From CAYTZA01 sp964442365 (GTDB lineage Bacteria > Patescibacteriota > Minisyncoccia > Phycocordibacterales > DAORIS01), in the NCBI GenBank assembly GCA_964442365.1, contig CAYTZA010000001.1:1-64000 (forward strand): a stretch of 64,000 nucleotides of DNA, written 5' to 3'. A program made the translations under genes and the position numbers. The notes beneath the pieces are model-generated. The model did no database searches and was not told the origin of the DNA. It was given only the letters and a program-made list of their open reading frames with translations. Shown here one piece after another: positions 43,191 to 52,172 of the stretch (within the stretch, counting starts at the first letter, position 1; the number at the start of each line of letters is the position of its first letter).

Positions 43191-45361
43191 GGATGTATGA
43201 TAAGTAGCTCTGACTTTTCTTTATGTGCGGGCATCATACTCCACAGTTCTTCGGTAATAAAGGGCATAAAAGGGTGAAGGATGATAAGCACTTGTTCTAG
43301 TATAGCAAGGAGTGTTTGACGACGAGAGAGAGCATTGTCCACATTGTTGGTATCAGTAAGTATTATTTTACTTTCTTCTAGTATAACGTCAGCAAATCGG
43401 TGCCATGCATAGTGATATATTTTTTCTGAAGCAAGGTGAAAACGGTAATTTTCAAGATCATTAGTGATATCCTCAGAAATTTCCTGCAATTCAGTTATTA
43501 GGGCTTTGTCAGTATCTGAAGTTATTTTTGTTTTATCAGGCGATATGCCTTCGGTATTTGAGAGTACAAAACGAGCTATATTCCAAAGTTTATTACCAAA
43601 GTTTTTGTAGCCCTTTATTTTATTTTCGTCTATTTTACTATCAGTTCCTGGAGCAGTACCAACAATAAGTGCCATACGCCCAGCATCAGCGCCAAATTTA
43701 TTTGCTACATCAATAGGATCGATACCGTTTCCTAGGGATTTAGACATTTTTTGTCCTTTGCCGTCACGTACTGTTCCGTGAAGGTATATTGTTTTAAAGG
43801 GTATAGTTCCAATAGCATATTTTGTCATGATAATCATACGAGCAATCCAGAAGAATAAGATTTCATAACCAGTTTCAATAATATTTGTTGGGTGATATGT
43901 GGCAAGATCTTTTGTTTGTTCTGGCCAGCCAAGAGTTGAAAACGTCCACAGTCCAGAAGAGAACCACGTATCAAGGGTGTCTTCATCTTGTATCCAATCT
44001 GAACCTGTTGGTGCGTCTATGCCTGTATAGATTTCTTCATGACCACTAGAATATTTTTTATACCATACTGGTATACGGTGTCCGTACCAAATCTGACGTG
44101 AAATACACCAATCTCGTAAATTATCTATCCAATTAAAATATGTTTTAGAAAAATAATCAGGAATTATTGATATTGATTCTGGAGATATAGCTTCACGAGC
44201 AAGATCTTTAAAAGTTTTATTTTCTCTGGAAGGTATTGGTTTATTGACGTTTATAAACCATTGTAGTTTTGGAAGTGGCTCAACAATACCTCCTGTACGC
44301 TCTGCTGTTGCGATGCGTTGTGTCGTAGGTTCTTCTTTTTCTAAGAGCTTTTCTGTTTTGAGCCATTCTACTATAGCAGTGCGTGCCTCTGTTGTTTTTT
44401 TGTTTAGTATATTTTCACCGCCTACTGTCATACGAGCATATTCGTTGATAACTTGTACGACTGGCAATTTATGACGTTCAGCTATTTCCCAGTCAGTTGT
44501 ACTATGTGCTGGAGTAACACCTAAAGCTCCAGTTCCGAAATCTTTTTCTACACTTTGATCAGCGATAATTTTAATATGAATAGGCACTCCACAAAAAACA
44601 ATATCGTATTCTTTTCCTATGTAATCTGTATAGCGAGTATCGTCTGGATGTACTGCTACAGCAGTGTCACCAACTTTTGTTTCTGGACGTGTTGTGGAAA
44701 TGCTAATAGGGAAGTCTTTTGAATATTTAAATGTATATAAAGTAGATTGTCTTTCTTCGTAAACAATTTCATCGTCAGAAATAGTAGTTTGTCCTTTTGG
44801 ATCCCAGTTAACAATACGATTCCCTCTGTAGATCAAACCTTCGTCATACATACTTTTAAATATAGTACGTACAGCTTTCGTACGAGTAGTATCGAGTGTA
44901 AATGCTTCTCTTGACCAATCACATGAAGCACCGATACGTTTTATTTGAGAAACAATCGTATCGTGACTTTCTTGGGCAAATTGTTCTACACGTTTGAGAA
45001 ATACTTCACGACCAAGATCGTGTCGACTTTTGTCTTCTTTTTTTAAAATATCCTTTTCAACTTTTGATTGTGTTGCGATAGCGGCGTGATCTGTCCCAGG
45101 AATCCAAAGTGTACGATATCCTCGCATGCGATGAAAACGCACCATGATATCTTCTATTGTAACCATGAGACCGTGTCCCATGTGTAGTACACCAGTAACG
45201 TTTGGTGGTGGCATAACTATAGAAAATACCGGAGCATCTTTTTTTGCTATTCCGGCCTCTATACACTTGTCAGGGTTAAAATACCCTGACTTTTCCCAGA
45301 GTTCGTATATGCGTGTTTCGGTCTCTTGCGGGTCGTATGGTTTGAGTAATTTATCGTTCAT
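43175..45361 (-). CDS. valS: Valyl-tRNA synthetase
   Basis: Charges tRNA-Val (one such tRNA is at 47410). 728 residues, shorter than the usual ~880. Class I signatures are PPPNVTGVLHMGHG (HIGH) and KMSKSLGN (KMSKS); the editing domain is present (TTRPETKVGDTAVAVHPDD), and the anticodon-binding domain ends near residue 720 without the C-terminal coiled coil. The start at 45361 is chosen because an extended TGGTATGAT box ends 11 nt upstream; a TTG four codons earlier is possible. Confidence 0.96.
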   Translation of the reverse strand: MNDKLLKPYDPQETETRIYELWEKSGYFNPDKCIEAGIAKKDAPVFSIVMPPPNVTGVLHMGHGLMVTIEDIMVRFHRMRGYRTLWIPGTDHAAIATQSKVEKDILKKEDKSRHDLGREVFLKRVEQFAQESHDTIVSQIKRIGASCDWSREAFTLDTTRTKAVRTIFKSMYDEGLIYRGNRIVNWDPKGQTTISDDEIVYEERQSTLYTFKYSKDFPISISTTRPETKVGDTAVAVHPDDTRYTDYIGKEYDIVFCGVPIHIKIIADQSVEKDFGTGALGVTPAHSTTDWEIAERHKLPVVQVINEYARMTVGGENILNKKTTEARTAIVEWLKTEKLLEKEEPTTQRIATAERTGGIVEPLPKLQWFINVNKPIPSRENKTFKDLAREAISPESISIIPDYFSKTYFNWIDNLRDWCISRQIWYGHRIPVWYKKYSSGHEEIYTGIDAPTGSDWIQDEDTLDTWFSSGLWTFSTLGWPEQTKDLATYHPTNIIETGYEILFFWIARMIIMTKYAIGTIPFKTIYLHGTVRDGKGQKMSKSLGNGIDPIDVANKFGADAGRMALIVGTAPGTDSKIDENKIKGYKNFGNKLWNIARFVLSNTEGISPDKTKITSDTDKALITELQEISEDITNDLENYRFHLASEKIYHYAWHRFADVILEESKIILTDTNNVDNALSRRQTLLAILEQVLIILHPFMPFITEELWSMMPAHKEKSELLIIHPWKAF

Positions 45362-45373
45362 AATCGTATCCAA

Positions 45374-46522
45374 TCATACCATAGAGGCATTGCCAGAGGC
45401 TCTAATATCGCTATTGTCGATAGTTTTATCGTTTTTGAGCCATGTAATATACCCAGCCATAGCAATCATGGTGGCATTGTCCGTAGAAAGGTTCTTTGTT
45501 GGTATATGGAGGTGTAAATACATTTTCTCTGAGAGAATAGTAAACGCTTGTGTGATGTAATTATTTGCAATAACCCCGCCTCCTATAATAAGTGACTGTG
45601 CATAGTACTCCTCGAGAGCTTTTTTGGTTTTGGTAAGTAATACTTCTGTTACAGCATCTTCAAATTCTCTAGCAAGATCAGCTTTAAGTTCGTCTGTTAT
45701 TGCAGGTTTGTCTTTGAGAGTATAGAGCACTGCTGTTTTTATTCCTGAAAAAGAAAAATCATAATCCTGACTTTTAAGCATGGGTCTCGGAAGTGTATAA
45801 ACACGAGGGTAATTTTTTAAGCGTGCAATTTCAGCTAATTTTGATATCTCAGGTCCTCCTGGATATGGTAGTCCTATTAAGCGTGCCACTTTATCAAAAG
45901 CCTCTCCAACAGCGTCATCTCTAGTTGCTCCGATCATTTTATATTGTCCCCAACTCTGTACGAGTACTAGTTCAGTGTGTCCGCCACTTATAAGCAGTGC
46001 TAAAGCTGGAAATACTACAGGAGTTTTTGTTTCAGAAAGAAGTGGGGAAATAACATGACCTTCCATATGGTTAGTTGCTATGACTGGTATGTCCCAGACT
46101 TTTCCAAGTGCTTTGGCAAAATTGATCCCTACCCAAAGTGCGGGTTCTAATCCTGGTCCATAAGTAACTGCTATAGCGTCAATATTTGGTTTTTTAATAT
46201 TTGAGATATATTCGATAAAATCTTTATGTAAATCATATTCTCTTTCTAGAAGAGAAGATACTTCTTGGGTATTAATTTCGGTATAGCCTCCGTGTTCGGT
46301 CTTTGTTTTTTGTAGTAATTCTTTAAGAAGAGGTACGAGACGTTTGGCGTGTTCTCTTTTTGCTATAGCAGGGAATACTCCTCCAAAAGCTTTGTGTATA
46401 TCGATCTGTGAAAAAAGTACTGAATCTACAAGGTTAAAAGAGGGATTTTCTATGTCCCCGCCAGCTTCTACTATTGATAAAGCTGTTTCGTCACAACTTG
46501 TTTCTATACCGAGTATTCGCAT
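45374..46522 (-). CDS. tsaD: tRNA N6-threonylcarbamoyladenosine synthesis protein TsaD
   Basis: Transfers the threonylcarbamoyl group to A37 of ANN-decoding tRNAs, with TsaB and TsaE. 382 residues, slightly longer than usual because of an insert around residues 75-105. MRILGIETSCDETALSIV opens the ASKHA fold, VIATNHMEGH holds the metal-binding His pair, and LIISGGHTELVLV and DDAVGEAFDKVARLIGLPYPGGP are family hallmarks. TAGATT ends 6 nt before the ATG: leaderless. Confidence 0.96.
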   Translation of the reverse strand: MRILGIETSCDETALSIVEAGGDIENPSFNLVDSVLFSQIDIHKAFGGVFPAIAKREHAKRLVPLLKELLQKTKTEHGGYTEINTQEVSSLLEREYDLHKDFIEYISNIKKPNIDAIAVTYGPGLEPALWVGINFAKALGKVWDIPVIATNHMEGHVISPLLSETKTPVVFPALALLISGGHTELVLVQSWGQYKMIGATRDDAVGEAFDKVARLIGLPYPGGPEISKLAEIARLKNYPRVYTLPRPMLKSQDYDFSFSGIKTAVLYTLKDKPAITDELKADLAREFEDAVTEVLLTKTKKALEEYYAQSLIIGGGVIANNYITQAFTILSEKMYLHLHIPTKNLSTDNATMIAMAGYITWLKNDKTIDNSDIRASGNASMV

Positions 46523-46572
46523 TTTAATAATCTACATGAAAACACTTCTTTTAGCTAACAGTATTTTTTTAT

Positions 46573-46608
46573 AAAAAAGCCCCTAGGTACCTGGTGGTAT
46601 CTAGGGGC
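46573..46608 (-). terminator. Terminator of the 46617-47132 gene
   Basis: GCCCCTAG..CTAGGGGC (46579-46608), with an inner TACC/GGTA, followed on the minus strand by six T residues. Eight perfect outer pairs; strong. Confidence 0.85.
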
Positions 46609-46616
46609 GGTGTTCT

Positions 46617-47132
46617 TTAACAGTGTGCAACAGAGTTGTGTTCGCGCTCTTGCTTACGCTTATCACGCCTTTTTTTTATAAGACTTTCTCGGTTTTGAAC
46701 CCAGTGATGATACCGAGCACTCTTCTTTTTGTTATCAGGTTCTAATCCATAGGCATTTCTACATCTACGGATAACAATTCCTGTCGTGGGATCTTTTTCT
46801 ACCCACTCTTTTACTCCGCGTCGCATCATAGCTAGAATCTCATGAGAAACTTGCTTTATGCGTTCCGGGAAAGAAAAGATTTTCGGATTGATTCTGATAA
46901 GGTAACAATCGGAAAGCTCAACATAACGGGTAGAGAATAGTTTGTTACCTGAATCAATTCCTAGCTCAACACAGACTCCGGTCCTCTCGCCAATAATTGT
47001 CGTTAAGCAAGGGACCTGTTTACTTGTACCAACTCTTTCTCTGTTGATATCGCGCATTATTTTTAGAATTACGTGACACGAGAGATCTGTTGTGCTTACT
47101 GTGGACGGAAAAGCGCGTGGCAAAGTATCCAT
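46617..47132 (-). CDS. Hypothetical SD-type gene (171 aa), basic C-terminus
   Basis: 171 residues, family not recognised. The middle is a mixed alpha/beta region (CVELGIDSGNKLFSTRYVELSDCYLIRINPK) with a helical FPERIKQVSHEILAMM; HE occurs, but not HExxH, so a protease call is not supported. The last ~35 residues are very basic (SLIKKRRDKRKQERE), suggesting nucleic-acid contact. SD AAAGGAG lies 6 nt before the ATG at 47132. A strong terminator follows. One of the six SD-type genes. Confidence 0.65.
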   Translation of the reverse strand: MDTLPRAFPSTVSTTDLSCHVILKIMRDINRERVGTSKQVPCLTTIIGERTGVCVELGIDSGNKLFSTRYVELSDCYLIRINPKIFSFPERIKQVSHEILAMMRRGVKEWVEKDPTTGIVIRRCRNAYGLEPDNKKKSARYHHWVQNRESLIKKRRDKRKQEREHNSVAHC

Positions 47133-47182
47133 AGCACACTCCTTTGTGAAAAGAACAATTTTCCAAAAAACACGTTGTTTTC

Positions 47183-47221
47183 TGGTCTTAGAGTAGTTAC
47201 TTGATTACCGCTCTAAGACCA
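47183..47221. promoter_or_regulatory. Perfect 11-bp inverted repeat upstream of an SD-type gene
   Basis: TGGTCTTAGAG at 47183-47193 and CTCTAAGACCA at 47211-47221. It lies about 50 bp upstream of the start of the 46617-47132 gene. It could be an operator for a dimeric regulator or a leader hairpin. Confidence 0.45.
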
Positions 47222-47225
47222 AAAC

Positions 47226-47252
47226 AAAACCCCCGCTTGTGGCGGAGGTTTT
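47226..47252 (-). terminator. Hairpin with flanking A/T runs, probable terminator
   Basis: AAAAcCCCCGC and GGCGGAGGTTTT pair around a TTGT loop with one mismatch. On the minus strand TTTTGTTTT follows, fitting the end of a transcript from tRNA-Val or from a tiny ORF at 47371. Confidence 0.5.
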
Positions 47253-47284
47253 GAGGTGGTGTGAGTTATATATACACGTCAATA

Positions 47285-47371
47285 CTATCTCCGCTTAGGT
47301 AAGTCAAAAGTAATCTTAATAGTATTAAGCACAAATGTTGCGAGATGGAATTGGTGTGTCTTTGATGACAT
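47285..47371 (-). CDS. Possible 28-residue peptide
   Basis: A short frame, MSSKTHQFHLATF and on, ending in basic DLPKRR. Support is only positional: TACACT ends 7 nt before the ATG, as in the leaderless core genes, and a terminator-like hairpin follows. It may equally be chance sequence in the tRNA-Val trailer. Confidence 0.2.
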   Translation of the reverse strand: MSSKTHQFHLATFVLNTIKITFDLPKRR

Positions 47372-47409
47372 AAAGAATAGTGTAATATAGCTTATAAAAA
47401 AAGTAAATG

Positions 47410-47482
47410 TGCGCGGTGAGGGACTCGAACCCCCGGCATCAACAACGTCAATGTTGCGCTCTACCAGCTGAGCTAACCGCGC
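47410..47482 (-). tRNA. tRNA-Val (GAC)
   Basis: Minus strand. Acceptor GCGCGGT/ACCGCGC, D-stem GCTC/GAGC, anticodon stem CAACA/TGTTG with loop TTGACGT (GAC), T-loop TTCGAGT. The outer T-stem pair is weak. Confidence 0.94.
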
Positions 47483-47601
47483 ATAAACATACAAGTAGTA
47501 ATCTATCAAAAAATAGAGATATCCACAATTTTCCGAATATATTATGCAGTAGTAGTGATAACTATAGTAAAATATAGTTATTATTATACTAATATTTTTA
47601 T

Positions 47602-50600
47602 ATGCGTAAGGTACATTTGTATTTGAAGAAAAAGAGCGCTCTATATACTGACTGGCATAAGCATTCTGCGCATACTATGATGCATCTTCTGATTTTTACT
47701 GTAGTTGCAACCCTCCTTTATGGACAGATTTTTTCTGTATCTATGGAGATTATTAGAAATCAAACAGCTGCCGCTGTATCAGCTTCTGGTATTTTTGGAA
47801 CTAATTCTAATTCCCGTGAAGAGGTGGTGAAAGGATATAATAAGAGATTGCTAGATCTTGCAAGTCAATATGAAAAAGCGGATTCTCTTGAAAAGAAACA
47901 AAAAATTAACAAAGACCTCCGTGCTTTGATAGATATTCGTAAAAAAGAAATTATAAAAACAGCAAAAGAGGATCCACAAGCTTTTTATCGATTGGCTTTG
48001 ACGAGAGATATTAGAAATAAGATGCCTATCGATATTCAAAATTTACTTGAAAAGGATGTAAATATAGAAGGAGAATTAACTGTATTGATAGGGGACGATA
48101 TCGACGGAAAACGACACGAAGTTGCGTACGATGTAAAAAATAGTATTGATAATAAACATTATCGAGTGCGCATAGGTTCAGAATTAGAAAACTCACGTCT
48201 TAAGACAGAGCAGAAGGTCAAGATAAAAGGTATAAGTATTGATCAAGAGATTGTGCCAGAGTTTGGTGCTGGAGCAGGTGATACATCGTCTTTGCCAACG
48301 GGTGTAGAGATTGTTGGAGCTACGACTGATGTTTCTGCGATCAATGCTAAAAAAGTATTGGTGATTCTTACAAATTTTACTAACGACACACGTCAAACAG
48401 CAACTAAAGAGCAGGTGGCGGCTAGTATGTTCGGTCAGACTGATTCAGCCGCAGCATATTATGCCACTGTCTCAAATGGAGCTACTACCTTAACAGGAAA
48501 TGTTGTTGGATGGTTCACTGTTCCTTATCCAAATACAGGCTGTGATCAAACATCTACGCTTTATTCATGGGCATATGCCGCAGATGCTGCAGCCAAAGCT
48601 GCTGGATACGATCCTGCTTTATATGATCGTGTTATGTATATGTTGCCTGATAAAGCTGTTAGCTCGTATTGTTCTTGGGGTGGTTGGGGTACGTATGGTG
48701 GCAAACCTGGACGTACGTGGATTATGGGTCGGGTTGATTATACTTTGTATACTCATGAACAAGGACACAATTATGGTATGAATCATGCTCAGACACTTGA
48801 TTGTGGCACCAGTCAGATTTCTACAAGCTGTACTGCTTCTGAATATGGGGATAATCATGATCCTATGGGTAATAGTTGGATGAAATTATATTGGAATTAT
48901 TTCTNNNNNNNNNNNNNNNNNNNNNNNNNNNNNNNNNNNNNNNNNNNNNNNNNNNNNNNNNNNNNNNNNNNNNNNNNNNNNNNNNNNNNNNNNNNNNNNN
49001 NNNNGATAATCATGATCCTATGGGTAATAGTTGGATGAAATTATATTGGAATTATTTCTCTAGTTTTAACGCTCCTCATATGATTGAAATGGGTTGGCTT
49101 CCAACAACAACAGTTCAGTCGGTGACAACGTCTGGTACATATACGGTTAAGGCTTTGTCTGGCACAGATACAACAAATAAAGTTATCCGTATTCCTAAAA
49201 CAAATACAAATGAATATTATTATATTTCATATCGTGGTCCAGTAGGTGTTGATAGTGGACTTGCCGGAAGAGATATAACAAAAGGTGTGTCTATGCATAT
49301 CTGGAGTGGCGTAAGTAATATGACGAGTCCTTCACGAACCAAACAAGTCCCGCTAACTCCTGGTGATGGTAATAGAGATAATGATGTTCTTGTTGATGGG
49401 GCTACGTTTACTGATAGTGCAAATACGATTGTAGTTAAACAAATTTTTCACGATAGTAATTCTGCAACTTTGGAAATAACAATTGGTGGTGTACCTGCTC
49501 CGGTATGCACACGTAATAATCATACGGTATCGATTAATCCTATATCACAATCTGGTTCTCCGGGGGCAAAAGTTGATTATGTAATATCTATTAAAAATAA
49601 TGACACTTCAGAATGTTCATCTAGTTCCTTTGGTATCGGAGCTCAGGTACCTGTTGGTTGGACAAAGAATCTTTCTGTTTCTAGTGTTTCTATCGCTCCT
49701 GGTTCTACAAGTAATTCAACACTAAGTGTGACTTCTCCTGTAGGTGTTGCCGATGGAACATATTCAACAACAGTGACAATTTCTGACACAGCAGGGAATC
49801 ATGCTGCCACATCACACTCAGTTAGTTATGTATCGTATGCTCCTTTGGTTGCTTGTACGCGATCCGCTCCTTTAGTTAGTATGACCCCATCTTCTCAATC
49901 AGGCGCTCCAAGTATTGCTCGTACATATACAGCGTCAATAAAAAACAACGACAGTGCGACATGTGCAAATAGCGTATTTGATATAAGAGCTTCTGCACCA
50001 AGTGGTTGGCAAATCGTCCCTTCAGTGACTCAAATTTCATTGTTGGCTGGTGGAACAGGTAATTTGACTGTTACAGCCACTCCTCCTTCTACTTTAAGTA
50101 GCGGAACATCTACATTGGAACTTTTTGTTTCTGATAGTACCAACACACACGCAACGGTTTCCACCTCTGCAACGTATTCTTATACATCACCCACTGCGGT
50201 ATGTGTGAGAAATCAGCCAACTTTTGTATTTGCTTCAAGTTCTCAATCAGGTGCTCCAAGTATTGATCGTACGTACACCGCTTCGATTAAAAACAATGAT
50301 AGTTCTACTTGTGATTCAACAATATTTAAACTTTCTGCCACAGGAATTTCTGGTTGGGGAATTTCTATATCTCCAACAAGCGTAACTCTTACTCCTGGAG
50401 CAACAAGTACCGGATCTTATAAAGTAACACCAGGTTCAACTATTGCAGATGGTACTTATACCATACAAACAAAGTTATCTGATTCATCGGGGAATCATAG
50501 CGATAGTGTTGCCGAATTAAAATATACCTCTATTAAACCACTAGATACTGTTGGTCCATCGGTATCTTTGAGTGCGCCAAATCAAATTACAAGCAATAGA

Positions 50601-50816
50601 GCTTCCATATCATCTTCAGCTAAAGATCAAAGTGGTATTGCGAGAATCGATCTTATGGTTGGTACTTCATTGTTGAAGACTTGTATAAATGTAGCTTCGT
50701 GTAAAGTTTCTTGGACAGTTTCAGATCTAGCTTCCGGTTACTACGTTGTGAGTTCTACTGCTGTTGATAGAGCTGGTAATACTTCAAAAACTTCAAAATC
50801 AGTCTACGTTGAGTAA
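47602..50816 (+). CDS. Secreted zinc metalloprotease (gametolysin/M11-like) with Ig-like repeats
   Basis: One gene split by an artificial gap. If the 100 N and one copy of a 55-nt duplication are removed the frame is continuous and codes for about 1019 residues. Residues ~25-55 hold a signal/anchor helix (MHLLIFTVVATLLYGQIF). A coiled pro-region and OB-like segment follow. The catalytic HEQGHNYGMNH is a perfect HExxHxxGxxH metzincin site, with DPMG as a likely Met-turn. After the catalytic domain come three repeats of ~95 residues (QSG.P....Y..SIKNND....C), resembling NEW3-type beta domains, and a final Ig-like domain (DTVGPSVSLSAPNQI). Likely cell-surface or secreted. TATACT ends 11 nt before the ATG. 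Confidence 0.88.
48850..48904 (+). repeat. 55-nt overlap, copy 1, left of the assembly gap
   Basis: Identical to 49005-49059. Fifty-five is a common assembler k-mer length, so this is most likely the unmerged overlap of two contig ends. Confidence 0.9.
48905..49004. other. Assembly gap of exactly 100 N
   Basis: A run of 100 N flanked by identical 55-nt ends. Collapsing gap plus one copy (155 nt) restores the protease reading frame, so probably no real sequence is missing. Confidence 0.95.
49005..49059 (+). repeat. 55-nt overlap, copy 2, right of the assembly gap
   Basis: Identical to 48850-48904. It begins with the codons for DNHDPMGNSW in another frame number, which is why the gene appears as two ORFs. 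Confidence 0.9.
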
Positions 50817-50822
50817 TATATG

Positions 50823-50897
50823 TGACCCTATCGGGATTTGAACCCGAGTTTTAAGCTTGAAAAGCTCACGTCCTGGACCAGGCTAGACGATAGGGCC
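50823..50897 (-). tRNA. tRNA-Glu (TTC)
   Basis: Minus strand. Acceptor GGCCCTA/TAGGGTC, D-stem GTCT/GGAC, anticodon loop TTTTCAA (TTC), T-stem CTCGGG region with TTCAAAT loop, discriminator A. Confidence 0.93.
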
Positions 50898-50979
50898 TTA
50901 AAATCACACCGTAACAATATAGCATTTTTTGTGAAAATGGCAAAAAATGCTATGCTTTTATCCACGAATATGTTTTGTT

Positions 50980-51066
50980 GGAAGAGTGGCTGAGTGGTTG
51001 AAAGCACCGCTCTCGAAAAGCGGCAGGGGCGAAAGTTCCTCGTGGGTTCAAATCCCACCTCTTCCG
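50980..51066 (+). tRNA. tRNA-Ser (CGA)
   Basis: 87 nt with the long variable arm typical of serine tRNAs. Acceptor GGAAGAG/CTCTTCC, anticodon loop CTCGAAA (CGA), T-stem GTGGG/CCCAC with TTCAAAT loop, discriminator G at 51066. Its last 18 nt are part of a repeated block. Confidence 0.95.
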
Positions 51067-51101
51067 CCTATAGTATTACTGTACGTAATAGGATTTGAAG
51101 G
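51049..51101 (+). repeat. 53-nt direct repeat, copy 1 (tRNA-Ser 3' end plus flank)
   Basis: Begins in the T-arm of tRNA-Ser and runs 35 nt past it. An identical copy lies at 51173-51225; the 71 nt between them are GC-rich and hairpin-forming. Confidence 0.95.
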
Positions 51102-51110
51102 CCGGAATCC

Positions 51111-51173
51111 GTCGTCCGGGGGACGACGTGATGAGGCGGGGTCGCGACTTTTGCGTAGCAAAAAGTTGTGACC
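51111..51173 (+). other. GC-rich insert with two hairpins between the repeats
   Basis: Hairpin 1: GTCGTCC-GGG-GGACGAC (51111-51127). Hairpin 2: 51140-51154 pairs with 51158-51173 around a GTA loop, with two G-U pairs and one bulged A. G-U pairs keep an RNA fold but break a DNA palindrome, hinting at an RNA element. Confidence 0.6.
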
Positions 51174-51225
51174 AAATCCCACCTCTTCCGCCTATAGTAT
51201 TACTGTACGTAATAGGATTTGAAGG
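51173..51225 (+). repeat. 53-nt direct repeat, copy 2
   Basis: Exact copy of 51049-51101. It holds only the tRNA-Ser 3' strand, so it cannot be a tRNA. Confidence 0.95.
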
Positions 51226-51233
51226 GGTTATTT

Positions 51234-52163
51234 TTATCGAGATGAAGTGTGTATATATAGATATATATCCTCTAGGGCTTTAACGGCATCACCGGCGGCG
51301 ATATTGTTTTGATGAAATAGTCCATCTGTACAATCTCCTGCTGCCCAAATACCAGCACGTGATGATCTTTGATTACGAGGATTAACAACAATATGATTCC
51401 AGTCGTCCCTTTTGACGAGATCTTTTACGTAATCAGTGTTTGGAAGAGAACCTATTTCTACGAATATTCCTTGTACAGGAAGTGTTTTCTTTTCGTTTGT
51501 GGCTTTGTCTATATAAACAATACTTTGTACAAAAGAATCTCCTTTGATTTCTACAAGATCAACATTTTTATGAACTTTCATAGAAGGATGTGACAGTACT
51601 TTGTTGACAGTTACTTCATCGGCACGAAAACGGTCACTACGATGTAAAAGAGTGACGCTTTTACAATACGCAAGAAGCTGAGAGGCTGTTTCAAAAGCGG
51701 CATTGCCTCCACCGATCACTGCAACATCCATATTGGCGAAAAGTGGTCCATCACATGAAGCGCAGTAGGTTACACCTTTATTGTCAAACTGTGCTGCTCC
51801 TGGAATATCAAGTTTGCGACGAGAGCTACCTGTTGTAATAAGGATGGTGCGGGTTTCGTAGGCACCAGTATCTGTTGTAATCGTGAAATGTCCTCGAGCT
51901 CTGGTGATAGTTTTTACATATTCACCTTCTTTAATTTCTAGAGATTCTCCGGCATGATGAAAAAGGTGTTCTTTGAGACTTTTTGCAAGTTCGGCGCCAC
52001 TTATTGATTTAGTACCTATCCAGTTTTCTATTTTTTCTGATACAGAACTTTGCCCGTCAAAGTTTTTAGTGATAAAGACCGTCTTGAGACGTTTGCGTGC
52101 GGCATAAACGCCCGCGGCAACGCCTGCAGGACCACCGCCAATAATTGCGAGGTCGTACATCAT
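51234..52163 (-). CDS. trxB: Thioredoxin reductase
   Basis: Passes electrons from NADPH through FAD to thioredoxin or glutaredoxin-like partners (one at 39265). 309 residues. LAIIGGGPAGVAAGVYAARK is the FAD site, VTYCASCDGPLF carries the redox CxxC, VIGGGNAAFETASQL the NADPH site and GIWAAGDCTDG the C-terminal FAD contact. It lies 9 nt after ftsZ, so it closes the minus-strand division cluster. Confidence 0.95.
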   Translation of the reverse strand: MMYDLAIIGGGPAGVAAGVYAARKRLKTVFITKNFDGQSSVSEKIENWIGTKSISGAELAKSLKEHLFHHAGESLEIKEGEYVKTITRARGHFTITTDTGAYETRTILITTGSSRRKLDIPGAAQFDNKGVTYCASCDGPLFANMDVAVIGGGNAAFETASQLLAYCKSVTLLHRSDRFRADEVTVNKVLSHPSMKVHKNVDLVEIKGDSFVQSIVYIDKATNEKKTLPVQGIFVEIGSLPNTDYVKDLVKRDDWNHIVVNPRNQRSSRAGIWAAGDCTDGLFHQNNIAAGDAVKALEDIYLYIHTSSR

Positions 52164-52172
52164 AATATATAA

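Noticed and set aside
47285..47509. 74-residue frame starting inside tRNA-Val
   Set aside because: Its first half is tRNA antisense; only a possible 28-residue tail ORF is kept at low confidence.
48850..49059. A true 55-nt tandem repeat in the protease
   Set aside because: Copies sit exactly at both edges of a 100-N gap and lie in different frames; collapsing restores the frame.
50828..51283. Frames over tRNA-Glu, tRNA-Ser and the repeat
   Set aside because: They translate tRNAs and duplicated non-coding DNA.
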